33,234 nt of DNA. Origin: Nostoc flagelliforme FACHB-838. Its GTDB lineage: Bacteria > Cyanobacteriota > Cyanobacteriia > Cyanobacteriales > Nostocaceae. This document shows, piece by piece, positions 8,726 through 17,554 of this stretch (its first letter is position 1; every line of letters starts with the position of its first letter). The position numbers and the translations under genes are program-made. The notes under the pieces are model-generated. The model saw nothing but the letters and a program-made list of their open reading frames with translations, ran no database searches and had not been told where the DNA came from. The stretch covers positions 1-33,234 of the forward strand of contig NZ_JACJSI010000072.1 of assembly GCF_014698065.1 (NCBI RefSeq), read 5' to 3'.

Positions 8726-9048
8726 ATAATTATCAACATATCATCAAAGAGGTATTAGTTCCTTACACACAAATTCCTTATTCCCATGCAGCTATTGAAT
8801 GTAAGGCAGTATTTGATAGCGAAAACGGCAGCTATTTGCTGATAACTTTAGGCTGGGATGGTGTTAAGCGAATTCACGGCTGCTTAGTTCATATTGATAT
8901 TATTGATAGCAAAATTTGGGTGCAACGAGATGACACAGAAGATGGTGTTACTTACGAATTAGTGGCAGCAGGAATTCCTAAAGAGAAAATTGTCTTGGGA
9001 TTTCACCCGCCAAATGTTAGGCAACACACAGGATATGCTATTGCCTAA
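8713..9048 (+). CDS. xisI: XisI family protein
   Basis: Partner of XisH. 111 residues with family marks YQHIIKEVLVPYTQIPY, WDGVKRIHGCLVHIDI, KIWVQRDDTEDGV and the C-terminal GFHPPNVRQHTGYA. The start lies inside the xisH C-terminus, suggesting translational coupling. No xisF-type recombinase or fdxN-element genes are visible nearby, so the pair is an orphan copy whose role is not known. Confidence 0.93.
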   Translation: MDTLDNYQHIIKEVLVPYTQIPYSHAAIECKAVFDSENGSYLLITLGWDGVKRIHGCLVHIDIIDSKIWVQRDDTEDGVTYELVAAGIPKEKIVLGFHPPNVRQHTGYAIA

Positions 9049-9118
9049 CTGATTAAAGCTAACAGTCATGGGTATGGGTTATTGGCAAAGTCTTTCCCAG
9101 TAACCATTCCCCACGCTC

Positions 9119-10507
9119 TTACAGATTACTTTCAATCAACTGGCGGTATTCGCTCTTTTGCTTCACACCTTTGACTTCCTTCACTAGTTCCTTGTTTTTA
9201 AACAATTGAACTGTTGGTGTTCCTGTCACATTAGCATTTTCAGCAATATCTCGGTCTTTGTCGATGTCAATTTCCACAAAGTGAATTTTGCTGTCAAATT
9301 CATCCACCACTTTGTTTAAAATCGGCTTCAGGGTGTGACAAGGGCCACAACCAGGAGAGACATATTTAACAAGGAGTAAGCGATCGCTTTCATGGAACAA
9401 TTTCCGTAAAGCATAACCTCCCTCATGGCGCGTCGCATCCAAGTTAAATCCAGCTTCTTCTTCGGCTTCAGTCTTTTTAGCTGGCTGATGTTCTAATTCG
9501 TTATCTGCTGTTTCTGGCTGTTGATGGAATTCTTGAATCAAGCCACTGGATGATAACCAGCGTTCTGCTAACATCGCCGCCATACAACCAGTACCCGCAG
9601 CCGTAATTGCTTGCCGGAACTCATGATCTTGGACATCACCAGCAGCAAAAACGCCCTCTACACTGGTTTCTACAGAACCATGCTTGGTGACAACATAACC
9701 TATCTCATCCAGTTCTAATTGTCCTTTAAATAGGGATGTATTGGGACTGTGACCAACGGCGTAGAATAAACCCTTAGCGTGCAGTTTGCTTTCTTCACCA
9801 GTTTTAGTATTACGGACTTTCACCCCTTCCATGTGACCATTACCGAAGATATCCACGGCTTCTGTGTTCCAATGCACTTGGATTTTCGGGTTACTCAAAA
9901 CGCGGTCTTGCATAGCCTTAGAAGCCCGCATTTTATCGGTGCGTACCAACATATTTACCTTAGAACCGTATTTGGTAAGGTAAATTGACTCTTCCGCCGC
10001 CGAGTCGCCAGCACCAATTACAGCCAATTCTGCACCGTGGAAAATCGGTGTCGCACCATCGCAAATTGCACAAGCGGAAATACCCCGACTCCAAAATTCA
10101 TGTTCGCTGGGTAAACCTAAACGTTTTGCTGTTGCACCCGTAGCAATGACGATGCTGTTGGTTTTTATTTCTCTTTCTTGCGATCGCACTGTAAATGGAC
10201 GCTGACTCAAGTCAACTGATATAACATCTTCAGTATATAGTTCAGCCCCCCAGCGCTCCGCCTGAGCCTTCATCTGATCCATCAGTTGCGATCCGGTAAT
10301 TCCTTGGGGAAACCCTGGAAAATTCTCAACTTCTGTCGTTGTCATTAATTGTCCACCAGGTAAACCCCCGGCTTGAAAACCTTCAAATACAACGGGTTTC
10401 AGGTTAGCACGTCCGGCATAAATAGCAGCTGTGTACCCTGCTGGCCCAGAACCGATAATTACTAAGTTTTCTACTGTGGGATTAATCATGACCATATATG
10501 AACTCAT
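9119..10507 (-). CDS. trxB: NADPH-thioredoxin reductase with fused thioredoxin domain (NTRC type)
   Basis: Bifunctional redox enzyme moving electrons from NADPH through FAD to its own thioredoxin domain; in plants and cyanobacteria NTRC reduces 2-Cys peroxiredoxin and other targets. FAD site GSGPAGYTAAIYAG, redox-active CAIC, NADPH site GAGDSAAEE, and FAD-binding GVFAAGDVQD are visible. A charged linker rich in E and A follows, then a thioredoxin domain with CGPC, a conserved TPT cis-proline loop and a normal end. 462 residues is right for the fusion. The start is uncertain by a few residues (Met at 1, 5 and 7). Convergent with xisI. Confidence 0.95.
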   Translation of the reverse strand: MSSYMVMINPTVENLVIIGSGPAGYTAAIYAGRANLKPVVFEGFQAGGLPGGQLMTTTEVENFPGFPQGITGSQLMDQMKAQAERWGAELYTEDVISVDLSQRPFTVRSQEREIKTNSIVIATGATAKRLGLPSEHEFWSRGISACAICDGATPIFHGAELAVIGAGDSAAEESIYLTKYGSKVNMLVRTDKMRASKAMQDRVLSNPKIQVHWNTEAVDIFGNGHMEGVKVRNTKTGEESKLHAKGLFYAVGHSPNTSLFKGQLELDEIGYVVTKHGSVETSVEGVFAAGDVQDHEFRQAITAAGTGCMAAMLAERWLSSSGLIQEFHQQPETADNELEHQPAKKTEAEEEAGFNLDATRHEGGYALRKLFHESDRLLLVKYVSPGCGPCHTLKPILNKVVDEFDSKIHFVEIDIDKDRDIAENANVTGTPTVQLFKNKELVKEVKGVKQKSEYRQLIESNL

Positions 10508-11159
10508 AACGACTACGCTTAATATAGCATAACAAATTGTGATTGGCTACGCTTACGCAAAATGCCTACGGTGCTATGCGTTCAACACTTGCCAAATATT
10601 CTCTTAAGGGATTTCCAGAAATTAAATTATTCAATTTTGGGAGCGAAGATGATCGTTAGATTCTTCCTCCCCTGCAACGCCAACTCGCCAAAGCGATGGG
10701 ATATTTTTTTAGTTGGAAGTCCCTAACTGCTAAGACTCTTCTTGGAGGTATTTTCTGATAATTTCAGCATCTAGTTCTAAAAATTCTGGATGCAAGAATT
10801 ATCGTCACTAGCAAAAATGGCTTCTACAGTGGTTTCGATAGAACTCTGCTTGGTGACAATGTAACTTACCTCATCCAGTTCTAATTAATTTTTAAATATT
10901 CTGATAGAAATGCTCACAAGTTGGGAATACTCAAGGTTGAGTGTGCCGCTTACTAGCTTGAACAGCATGGCAAATGTTTGCAGGTATGTCTTAACTAGCT
11001 CTCAACAAGAGTTAGCACAATCGTGGGAAAGCATCATAACAAAGTTAGTATAAGGAGCAATTTCAATGCCTAGTCCAACATCTGATTTTTTCTAAAAATT
11101 TTTAATGATTGACCCATGAGAGGTAGAAGAAACGATAGAGAGTAGCAAAATACAAAACA
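10508..11159. other. gene-free stretch with decayed fragments
   Basis: No intact gene. It contains the NTRC-like fragment listed separately. On the minus strand at about 10734-10795 there is a short open frame ending FLELDAEIIRKYLQEES that reads like a protein C-terminus I cannot name. At 11043-11095 a sequence resembles the leader and first codons of the methyltransferase gene at 11840. The rest shows nothing I can assign. Confidence 0.5.
10800..10898 (-). pseudogene. fragment of a second NTRC/thioredoxin reductase gene
   Basis: The 89 bp at 10810-10898 align without gaps to 9644-9732 inside the NTRC gene at roughly 80 percent identity. The minus-strand translation reads LELDEVSYIVTKQSSIETT followed by VEAIFASDD, against LELDEIGYVVTKHGSVETS and VEGVFAAGD in the intact gene. 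Nothing of the rest of the gene survives. The changes are mostly codon-conservative, so this is an old paralogue remnant rather than a recent local copy. Confidence 0.85.
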
Positions 11160-11708
11160 ATGACAGAGATTAAACTTCATATTGGTGGGAAACAAACACA
11201 TCCAGACTGGAAAATATTCGATGTTGAACCTCGTCCAGAAGTAGATTATGTTGGTAACGCATCTGATTTAAGTCAATTTGAAAATAATTCAATAGCCGCA
11301 ATTTATGCCAGTCATGTTCTAGAACATTTTTATCACTCAATAGATAATGAGTTAATCAATACATTAACAGAATGGTATCGTGTTCTCAAACCAGGTGGTC
11401 AACTTTTCATTAGTGTTCCTGACTTAAAAAAATTATGTTGCCTTTATCTTCATCCGCAATTTACAGTATTTGATCGTTTACATTTAATGCGGATTATATT
11501 TGGGGCACAAACCAATATATATGATGTTCATAAAGTAGGATTTGATTTTGAAATATTGGCCATATATTTAGAAGAATGTGGCTTTACAGAATATCAGCAA
11601 GTAGATAATTTTGATCTATTTAATGATTGCAGTACAATACGTATTCTAGATACACTAATTAGTCTGAATTTCGTTGTTCAAAAATCAATATGTTCAGAGC
11701 AAACTTAA
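11160..11708 (+). CDS. predicted SAM-dependent methyltransferase (COG4627-like)
   Basis: Small class I methyltransferase of the type often found in glycan and cell-surface clusters. The motif I position is LHIGGKQTHPDWKIFDVEP, a reduced form of the LNLGCG..GWINID motif; then YASHVLEHF and WYRVLKPGGQLFISVPD, which are characteristic. 182 residues, complete. The substrate is unknown. The next methyltransferase starts 131 bp downstream on the same strand, so an operon is possible. Confidence 0.85.
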   Translation: MTEIKLHIGGKQTHPDWKIFDVEPRPEVDYVGNASDLSQFENNSIAAIYASHVLEHFYHSIDNELINTLTEWYRVLKPGGQLFISVPDLKKLCCLYLHPQFTVFDRLHLMRIIFGAQTNIYDVHKVGFDFEILAIYLEECGFTEYQQVDNFDLFNDCSTIRILDTLISLNFVVQKSICSEQT

Positions 11709-11839
11709 TCTTTAATTTTTACCTAGGTATAGCTCTTTCATGTTGCCATAAATGGAAACTTTTGATAATCAATACTTTTGTCAAAACCCTAAGCAAATTT
11801 CATTTACCAGTCAAAAAACTAGTATTAGGAGCAATTGTA

Positions 11840-13162
11840 ATGACCCGTGTAGAATCTGATTTGTTAGATAAAATTCGTCAGCAATTTGATAGTTCTCCCT
11901 ATCCCAGAATACCTCTAGATAAATCTCCTAAAAATAATTCAAATGAACTATATATTCATAACTTAATGACTCCCATCTATTTGAGGAACCAAAAAGTTAT
12001 AGATACTAAAGGAAAAGTAATTTTAGATGCAGGATGTGGCTCAGGTTATAAATCGCTAATTTTGGCTGAAGCAAATGTAGGAGCTAAAATAGTTGGCATC
12101 GATATATCAGGAGAATCGATTAAATTAGCACAGCAACGCTTGGAACATCACGGCTTTGACAATGTGGAATTCATTGTTTTATCAATAGAGGAATTGCATA
12201 AGTTAGATTACCAGTTTGACTATATTAATTGTGATGAGCTGCTATATCTTTTTCCTGATCCTGCCGTTGCTTTACAAGCAATGAAATCAATTTTAAAGCC
12301 TGATGGAATTATTCGCAGCAACTTGCATAGTTCACTACAGAGATTCAATTATTTTTGCGCTCAGAAACTCTTTACAATGATGGGTTTAATGAATGAAAAT
12401 CCAGCAGAATTAGAGATGGATATTGTCGTCGAAACAATGAAAGCTTTGAAAGATAATGTCACTCTCAAAGCGAGAACTTGGAATGCTAATTATGAAGGAG
12501 AGGAAGGAAAAGAAAGAATTTTAATGAATTACTTGTTTCAAGGAGACAAAGGCTACACTATCCCTGATATGTTTACAGCTTTGAAATCTGCTGATTTAGA
12601 GTTTATCAGTATGGTGAACTGGCGACAGTGGGACATTAAAGATTTGTTTAAAGAACCAGATAATTTACCTGCTTTTCTGGGGATGAGCTTACCTGACATT
12701 TCTATAGAAGAGCGGCTAGAGCTATTTGAACTATTACAACCCATTCATCGACTGCTAGACTTTTGGTGTGGTCATCCCGACCGACCACAGACTTTTGTGC
12801 CTTTTGCCGAATGGACTGATTCTGATTGGCAAGTAGCAACTGTGCATCTTCATCCTCAGTTAAAAACACCTAAGTTTAAGGAAGACCTTGTAGCCTGTGC
12901 TACAGAGTGCAGAATATTTGACGTTAGTCAACACCTATCGCAAATTGGACAGTTTGTCAGTATAGATAGCGCAATGGCTGTTTGTTTACTACCTTTACTA
13001 GACCAACCTCAGCCAATGATGTCCCTAGTGGAGCGCTGGAAACAATTTAGACCGTTAAACCCTGTAACTTCACAACCTACAGATGATGAACAAGCTTTTC
13101 AATTGATGCAAAAGATGCTTTTGACCCTAGAAGGTTTTGATTACCTCATGCTGGAGCGTTAA
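11840..13162 (+). CDS. class I SAM methyltransferase with C-terminal regulatory-type domain
   Basis: 440 residues. Start ATG at 11840 has AGGAG 8 bp upstream; the open frame begins 150 bp earlier but that part reads as non-coding. The N-terminal block QQFDSSPYPRIPLDKSP is shared with many cyanobacterial proteins. The SAM fold follows: motif I VILDAGCGSGYKSLILA, acidic motif II IVGIDISGESI, then YINCDELLYLFPDP and ILKPDGIIRSNLHS. The last about 200 residues resemble the methyltransferase regulatory domain found behind such enzymes. The substrate is unknown. Confidence 0.87.
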   Translation: MTRVESDLLDKIRQQFDSSPYPRIPLDKSPKNNSNELYIHNLMTPIYLRNQKVIDTKGKVILDAGCGSGYKSLILAEANVGAKIVGIDISGESIKLAQQRLEHHGFDNVEFIVLSIEELHKLDYQFDYINCDELLYLFPDPAVALQAMKSILKPDGIIRSNLHSSLQRFNYFCAQKLFTMMGLMNENPAELEMDIVVETMKALKDNVTLKARTWNANYEGEEGKERILMNYLFQGDKGYTIPDMFTALKSADLEFISMVNWRQWDIKDLFKEPDNLPAFLGMSLPDISIEERLELFELLQPIHRLLDFWCGHPDRPQTFVPFAEWTDSDWQVATVHLHPQLKTPKFKEDLVACATECRIFDVSQHLSQIGQFVSIDSAMAVCLLPLLDQPQPMMSLVERWKQFRPLNPVTSQPTDDEQAFQLMQKMLLTLEGFDYLMLER

Positions 13163-13225
13163 TCTAATTAGGATGTTGGGGACTTCCAATAAATAAATGA
13201 TCCTCAGCATCTTACCCCCCAATAC

Positions 13226-13445
13226 TATGCCTGTTTTTCTTGAAGTTGCCCCAAGTGTTTTTTGACCGTTTCCAATGTCGATGTATCTGCAATCCATACT
13301 GCACTAAACGATGATGCCACAGATACCCACATTGGCGAAATTTCAGTTGGATTTTTCTTGGCTTACTAGACGCTTTAATACTTGTTCAAACAGCTTGATA
13401 AATTAATTCGGTTGGCAAGCTCTCCAAGCGTCAAGATAAAGCTTG
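13226..13445 (-). pseudogene. decayed transposase fragment, probably IS4 type
   Basis: Two coding-like stretches in different frames on the minus strand. Upstream is GKLYLDAWRACQPN, a stop, then FIKLFEQVLKRLVSQEK. After a frameshift it continues EISPMWVSVASSFSAVWIAD with TSTLETVKKHLGQLQ and a stop at 13226. The VAS.F..VWIAD.STLE block is what I recall from IS4-family transposases of cyanobacteria (around the first catalytic Asp). The ends of the element are not visible. Confidence 0.45.
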
Positions 13446-13860
13446 CCAACTCACTGATATTGCCTTTCTCAACACCATTGTGTTCAGTTTAACCATTGAG
13501 TGTTACCCACTTGACAAAACTCTAATTTTATTAACTTGACACCAATGACAAGATGCCCATTCCACTGAAGTCGAATAAAATTTCAAGTATGCAAATTTGC
13601 GGTCTTTTATTACTATCGCTACAGCAAAATTTGTAATTTTTGTCAAGATAAGGTTTAATTTATTTGGTGAGTTCTATGGGCATGGGTAGCAGCTTGCCGT
13701 TAGACATCGTGAATTTTCTCATCACATAATTATTCTCTCACCACAGCAATAAAAGAGCATTATGGGGGCTTGAGTTTAATTACTGTTTTTTACGCAGCTA
13801 CATCCGAAATCACAAAGTAGAGAGTTGTAGTTAGCTGTGAAGATTTACAGGGTTAGAACA
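13446..13860. other. intergenic, nothing assigned
   Basis: AT-rich DNA between the transposase remnant and the FHA gene. I see no ORF, RNA gene or strong repeat. It should contain the promoter of the FHA gene; a candidate AGGG precedes the ATG at 13861. Confidence 0.4.
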
Positions 13861-14991
13861 ATGACAACACTTATTGCTCAATGGAAACTTACTCTTCAAT
13901 ATGAAGATGCGGGCAAACAACAAACTTGGCAATTTTCTCAACAACAGCCAACTAAAAATCCTGACACTATCCGCATTGGCCGCGATAATTTGAGGTGTGA
14001 TATAGTTTTGCAAGATAATACTGTATCATCTCTACACGTTGAAATCTTTTTCGATCAACTGCAAAATCGCTTTTTTATTAGGAATTTACGAGGATTACAA
14101 AATCTTCCTGTCGTGGACGGAATACCACTGTATCCTGACAAAGAATTTTCTTTATACAATAACAGTATTATTTGTTTAGGGAAACAGAAACTCAAAGTTA
14201 CTGATATTTCCATATCTGGAGTTAGCAACCTTGATGCAACTAATTTAGATTATTCACCAAAGCCAGATAAAGAGGGAAGTTCTGGTAAAGGTACAAATAA
14301 TAAAAATAAGTTCTGGAAAGAGCCAACAGGAATAGCAACAATTATAACTTCAGTATTTACTCTGGGTGGAGTTATTATAACTTCAGTATTTGCTTTTAGT
14401 GGAGTTATGATTAGTCAGTATACAGAAGGAGAGAAAATAAAATTTGAACAACATAAAACACAGTATCAAGTACAAGCTGAACAAAATAAATTAGCACAGG
14501 AGCTACTGTCTAAAAAACAAGAAAGGGCTGAAGAAAGATTTTATAAGCATAAGGCTGAAATTTTAAAGATGGAGAAAGAGAAAGAAAACACAAGTAAGCA
14601 AATTGCACTAACAAATAGTTGTAATAAAACTATTAATATTGCTGTGAATCTCACCGCTTTAAATGATATAGAGCAAACTAGGGGTTGGAATGTAATTTCT
14701 CCAGGAGAAACCATAAAAAATAGTTATTTTATCCGAAGTGGAACGATATTTTTATATGCCGAGACGACAGACAAGAAGTATGAGTGGAAAGGAAAACATC
14801 TCCGCCAGAAGTACACTATAGAGAGTCCTTTCGATTATATTGCGGATGATCTTACTATCCTAATCTCAGGAGATCAGGAACGGAAATCAAAAAATTTCCA
14901 GATGAAGGAATTTTATGGAGTAAACTTTAACCAAAGTGGGGTTACAACTAAAAGGTTTAGTTGTAATGGAGATAGTTTAGAGTTAAGTTAA
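13861..14991 (+). CDS. FHA domain - membrane segment - coiled coil - DUF1036-like protein
   Basis: 376 residues. FHA domain at about 20-115, with the phosphothreonine-binding signature GRDNLRCDIVLQDNTVSSLH (G-R, then S-S-x-H). A polar linker is followed by a hydrophobic segment with two copies of TSVF(T/A)(L/F)(G/S)GV at about 160-185, probably one membrane helix or hairpin. A strongly charged coiled coil rich in E, K and Q follows (about 190-255). The C-terminal domain has LTNSCNKTINIAVN, GWNVISPGE and a YAETTDKKYEW strand, resembling DUF1036. Likely a membrane-tethered receptor for Ser/Thr-kinase-phosphorylated partners; function inferred only from FHA. Alternative GTG start at 13837. Confidence 0.75.
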   Translation: MTTLIAQWKLTLQYEDAGKQQTWQFSQQQPTKNPDTIRIGRDNLRCDIVLQDNTVSSLHVEIFFDQLQNRFFIRNLRGLQNLPVVDGIPLYPDKEFSLYNNSIICLGKQKLKVTDISISGVSNLDATNLDYSPKPDKEGSSGKGTNNKNKFWKEPTGIATIITSVFTLGGVIITSVFAFSGVMISQYTEGEKIKFEQHKTQYQVQAEQNKLAQELLSKKQERAEERFYKHKAEILKMEKEKENTSKQIALTNSCNKTINIAVNLTALNDIEQTRGWNVISPGETIKNSYFIRSGTIFLYAETTDKKYEWKGKHLRQKYTIESPFDYIADDLTILISGDQERKSKNFQMKEFYGVNFNQSGVTTKRFSCNGDSLELS

Positions 14992-15137
14992 TGGCAGATT
15001 AGCTTTTTTAACTAAATTTCTGACGACACAATGTGTCTAATAATGAAGCATTAAGTAGTTACTAAAAATTAGTCAAACTCACGTTAAACTGGAAAAATAA
15101 TCTAAGTTAACTATACTTAAACTAGTTTGTCTTCATA

Positions 15138-16400
15138 ATGGTTTCTACCTTTCCAAACTCCTCTTCTGTTGATCTATCTCGCATCCGACTTTCGATCCGT
15201 TCATTGCAACCACAATTAGTAGAGTGGCGGCGGCGATTGCATCAACAACCAGAGTTGGGTTTTCAAGAAAAACTGACTGCCGAATTTGTATCACAAAAAC
15301 TGCAAGAATGGGGAATTGAGCATAAAATTGGCATTGCCCATACAGGAATTGTTGCCACTATTAAAGGTAACAAAGTTCCTAGTACAGATGCGATTAATCG
15401 CGTCTCTCTCAACTCCCCACTTTCCACTCCCCAAGTTTTAGCGATTCGGGCGGATATGGATGCTTTGCCAATCCAAGAACTCAACGAAGTGCCGTACAAA
15501 TCGCAGCATGATGGAGTGATGCATGCTTGTGGACATGATGGACATACAGCGATCGCTTTAGGTACAGCTTATTATCTCCAGCAGCATCGCCAAGACTTCT
15601 CCGGTACTGTAAAAATTATCTTTCAGCCAGCTGAAGAATCACCAGGAGGGGCAAAACCGATGATTGAAGCTGGAGTCCTGAAAAATCCAGATGTTGATGC
15701 AATTATTGGTTTGCACTTGTGGAATAATTTGCCTTTGGGAACAGTGGGTGTGCGTGCTGGGGCGTTAATGGCAGCTGTAGAGTGCTTTAACTGTACAATT
15801 TTGGGCAAAGGTGGACACGGCGCACTACCCCATCAAACTGTTGACTCCGTTGTAGTTGCGGTCCAAATTGTAAATGCCTTACAAACCATTGTCGCTCGGA
15901 ATGTTAATCCTATTGATTCAGCAGTGGTGACAGTGGGCGAACTTCATGCTGGAACCAAGCGGAATGTAATTGCTGATACAGCCAGGATGAGTGCGACTGT
16001 CAGGTATTTTAATTCTAGTTTGAAAGGCTTTTTTAAGGAGCGTGTCGAGCAGATTATTGCCGGAATTTGTCAGAGTCATGGTGCGAGTTATCACTTAGAG
16101 TACTGGTCACTTTATCCCCCGGTAATTAATGATATTAGAATCGCAGAACTGGTGCGATCTGTAGCAGAAAAAGTGGTAGAAACCTCTATGGGTATTGTCC
16201 CTGAATGCCAAACTATGGCTGCTGAAGATATGTCATTCTTCTTACAAGAGGTTCCTGGTTGCTATTTCTTTCTGGGTTCTGCTAACCCCGCGAAAGACTT
16301 AGCATATCCCCATCATCATCCCCGGTTTGATTTTGACGAAACCGCTTTGGCAATGGGTGTGGAAATATTTATTAGATGCGTGGAAAAGTACTTTATTTAA
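15138..16400 (+). CDS. M20 family amidohydrolase (N-acyl/IAA-amino-acid hydrolase type)
   Basis: Metal-dependent hydrolase of N-acylated amino acids, M20D subfamily (hippurate hydrolase/ILR1-like). It shows RRRLHQQPELGFQE, the metal site DMDALPIQE, HACGHDGHTA with the typical Cys ligand, FQPAEESPGGA with the catalytic and metal Glu, GLHLWNNLP, and the late His in PHHHPRFDFDE. The dimerisation insert GKGGHGALPHQTVD is present. 420 residues, full length. ATG start at 15138. Stand-alone gene. Confidence 0.93.
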   Translation: MVSTFPNSSSVDLSRIRLSIRSLQPQLVEWRRRLHQQPELGFQEKLTAEFVSQKLQEWGIEHKIGIAHTGIVATIKGNKVPSTDAINRVSLNSPLSTPQVLAIRADMDALPIQELNEVPYKSQHDGVMHACGHDGHTAIALGTAYYLQQHRQDFSGTVKIIFQPAEESPGGAKPMIEAGVLKNPDVDAIIGLHLWNNLPLGTVGVRAGALMAAVECFNCTILGKGGHGALPHQTVDSVVVAVQIVNALQTIVARNVNPIDSAVVTVGELHAGTKRNVIADTARMSATVRYFNSSLKGFFKERVEQIIAGICQSHGASYHLEYWSLYPPVINDIRIAELVRSVAEKVVETSMGIVPECQTMAAEDMSFFLQEVPGCYFFLGSANPAKDLAYPHHHPRFDFDETALAMGVEIFIRCVEKYFI

Positions 16401-16469
16401 ATCTATTTATTTAAATATAAAAGCTATACTCATCCCCCTAAATCTGAAAAAAATCGGTTTTGGGGGAAT

Positions 16470-16591
16470 AGACCTCTTGCAAAAGTGCTTTTTGCAAGAG
16501 GGGGAAAAGGGTAAAGGTTAAAGGGGAAGGGGACAAGAAAGAACCTTTTCCCCTTCCCCCTTCCCCTTTTCCCGACTTATGCAAGAAGTCT
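16470..16591. mobile_element. MITE-like element with terminal inverted repeats
   Basis: 122 bp bounded by AGACCTCTTGCAAAAGT on the left and GACTTATGCAAGAAGTCT on the right, inverted copies with few mismatches. Both flanks read AAT (16467-16469 and 16592-16594), a possible 3-bp target duplication, or TA if the repeats are taken one base shorter. Inside is a perfect 12-bp hairpin (16473-16501) and a long purine/pyrimidine hairpin (about 16501-16573). No coding capacity. It sits between the M20 gene and the broken receptor gene. Confidence 0.6.
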
Positions 16592-16665
16592 AATGATGAA
16601 CGTGATATTTGATATGGGGTGGGCATGATAAATAGACCTTGCATGAGAACCCCAAGATAATTCTG

Positions 16666-17452
16666 ATGAGAAATGCGATCGCTACGAGATTTGGCTATTT
16701 TGGCAGACATAACCGCAAAAACAAAACCAGACGTTCCATAGTGCTGTATACCGCCATAGGATTAGTAGCTGGAATTTTGGCATTGTTGTTAATAGTATCC
16801 CCAGGACTGGCTCAAAAACCGGAACTCCAACAATCCCCAAAAATCCAACAACCGTTATTAGTAGCGACACGAGTTATACCGCCCTTTGTGCTATCAAACA
16901 AAGGTGAGCTATCGGGGTTCAGTATCGACCTCTGGCGCAGCATCGCTACCCAAATAGGTGTAGAGTCTAAATTTATTGAATATTCCACTGTGCCGGAACT
17001 GCTTTCTGCTATTAAGGACAGCAAAGCCAACTTAGGGGTTGCAGCTATCTCGATTACAGCCGAACGTCAGCAGAATTTTGATTTCTCATTACCCATTTTT
17101 GCTGGGGGGCTGCAAATTATGGTACGAAATCCAGAAAGCAACCAGAGTGCCTTCCCAAATATTTTGCAATTGTTTTTCTCTGCTAGCCTGTTGCAGGTAA
17201 TAAGCGTTGCCCTAGTGCTAATTGTTGTAGCAGCCCACATTATTTGGTTATCTGAGCGCCATCATAGCTGCCAATGAAGGCAAAGGAAAGGTAGAGATTG
17301 TTGGCAGTATCTTGCGTGAAGAAAGCTATGGTATCGTTCTACCCAATAACAGTCAATACCGCAAACCAATTAATCAGGCTTTGCTAAATCTAAAAGAAAA
17401 TGGCACTTATCAATCGTTATATGATAAGTGGTTCGATGCTGAAAAATCTTGA
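16666..17452 (+). pseudogene. glutamate-receptor-like channel gene with internal deletion
   Basis: The first part (16666-17277) encodes a signal or anchor helix, lobe 1 of a periplasmic amino-acid-binding domain (SBP_bac_3: LLVATRVIPPFVL, LSGFSIDLWRSIA, GVAAISITAERQQNFDFSLP) and one membrane helix ending in HIIWLSERHH. The frame then stops at a TGA. From 17267 another frame encodes the end of lobe 2 (VEIVGSILREESYGIVLPNN ... LKENGTYQSLYDKWF) to a stop at 17452. In cyanobacterial GluR0-like proteins the pore (TVGYGD), second helix and most of lobe 2 lie between these parts; here they are deleted. ATG at 16666 chosen over TTG at 16639. Confidence 0.85.
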
Positions 17453-17554
17453 AGAAGGGAGTGGGGAAAAATCAATTCAAAATTCAAAATTGAAGAAAAA
17501 CATTGGGAGAGATGAAGGGACAAGGAAAATAAGCCATGCCCCATGCCCAATTCC

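Noticed and set aside
16501..16573. Purine/pyrimidine inverted repeat as a simple rho-independent terminator of the M20 gene
   Set aside because: It lies within terminal inverted repeats with matching flanks, so a MITE is the better explanation, though it could still stop transcription.
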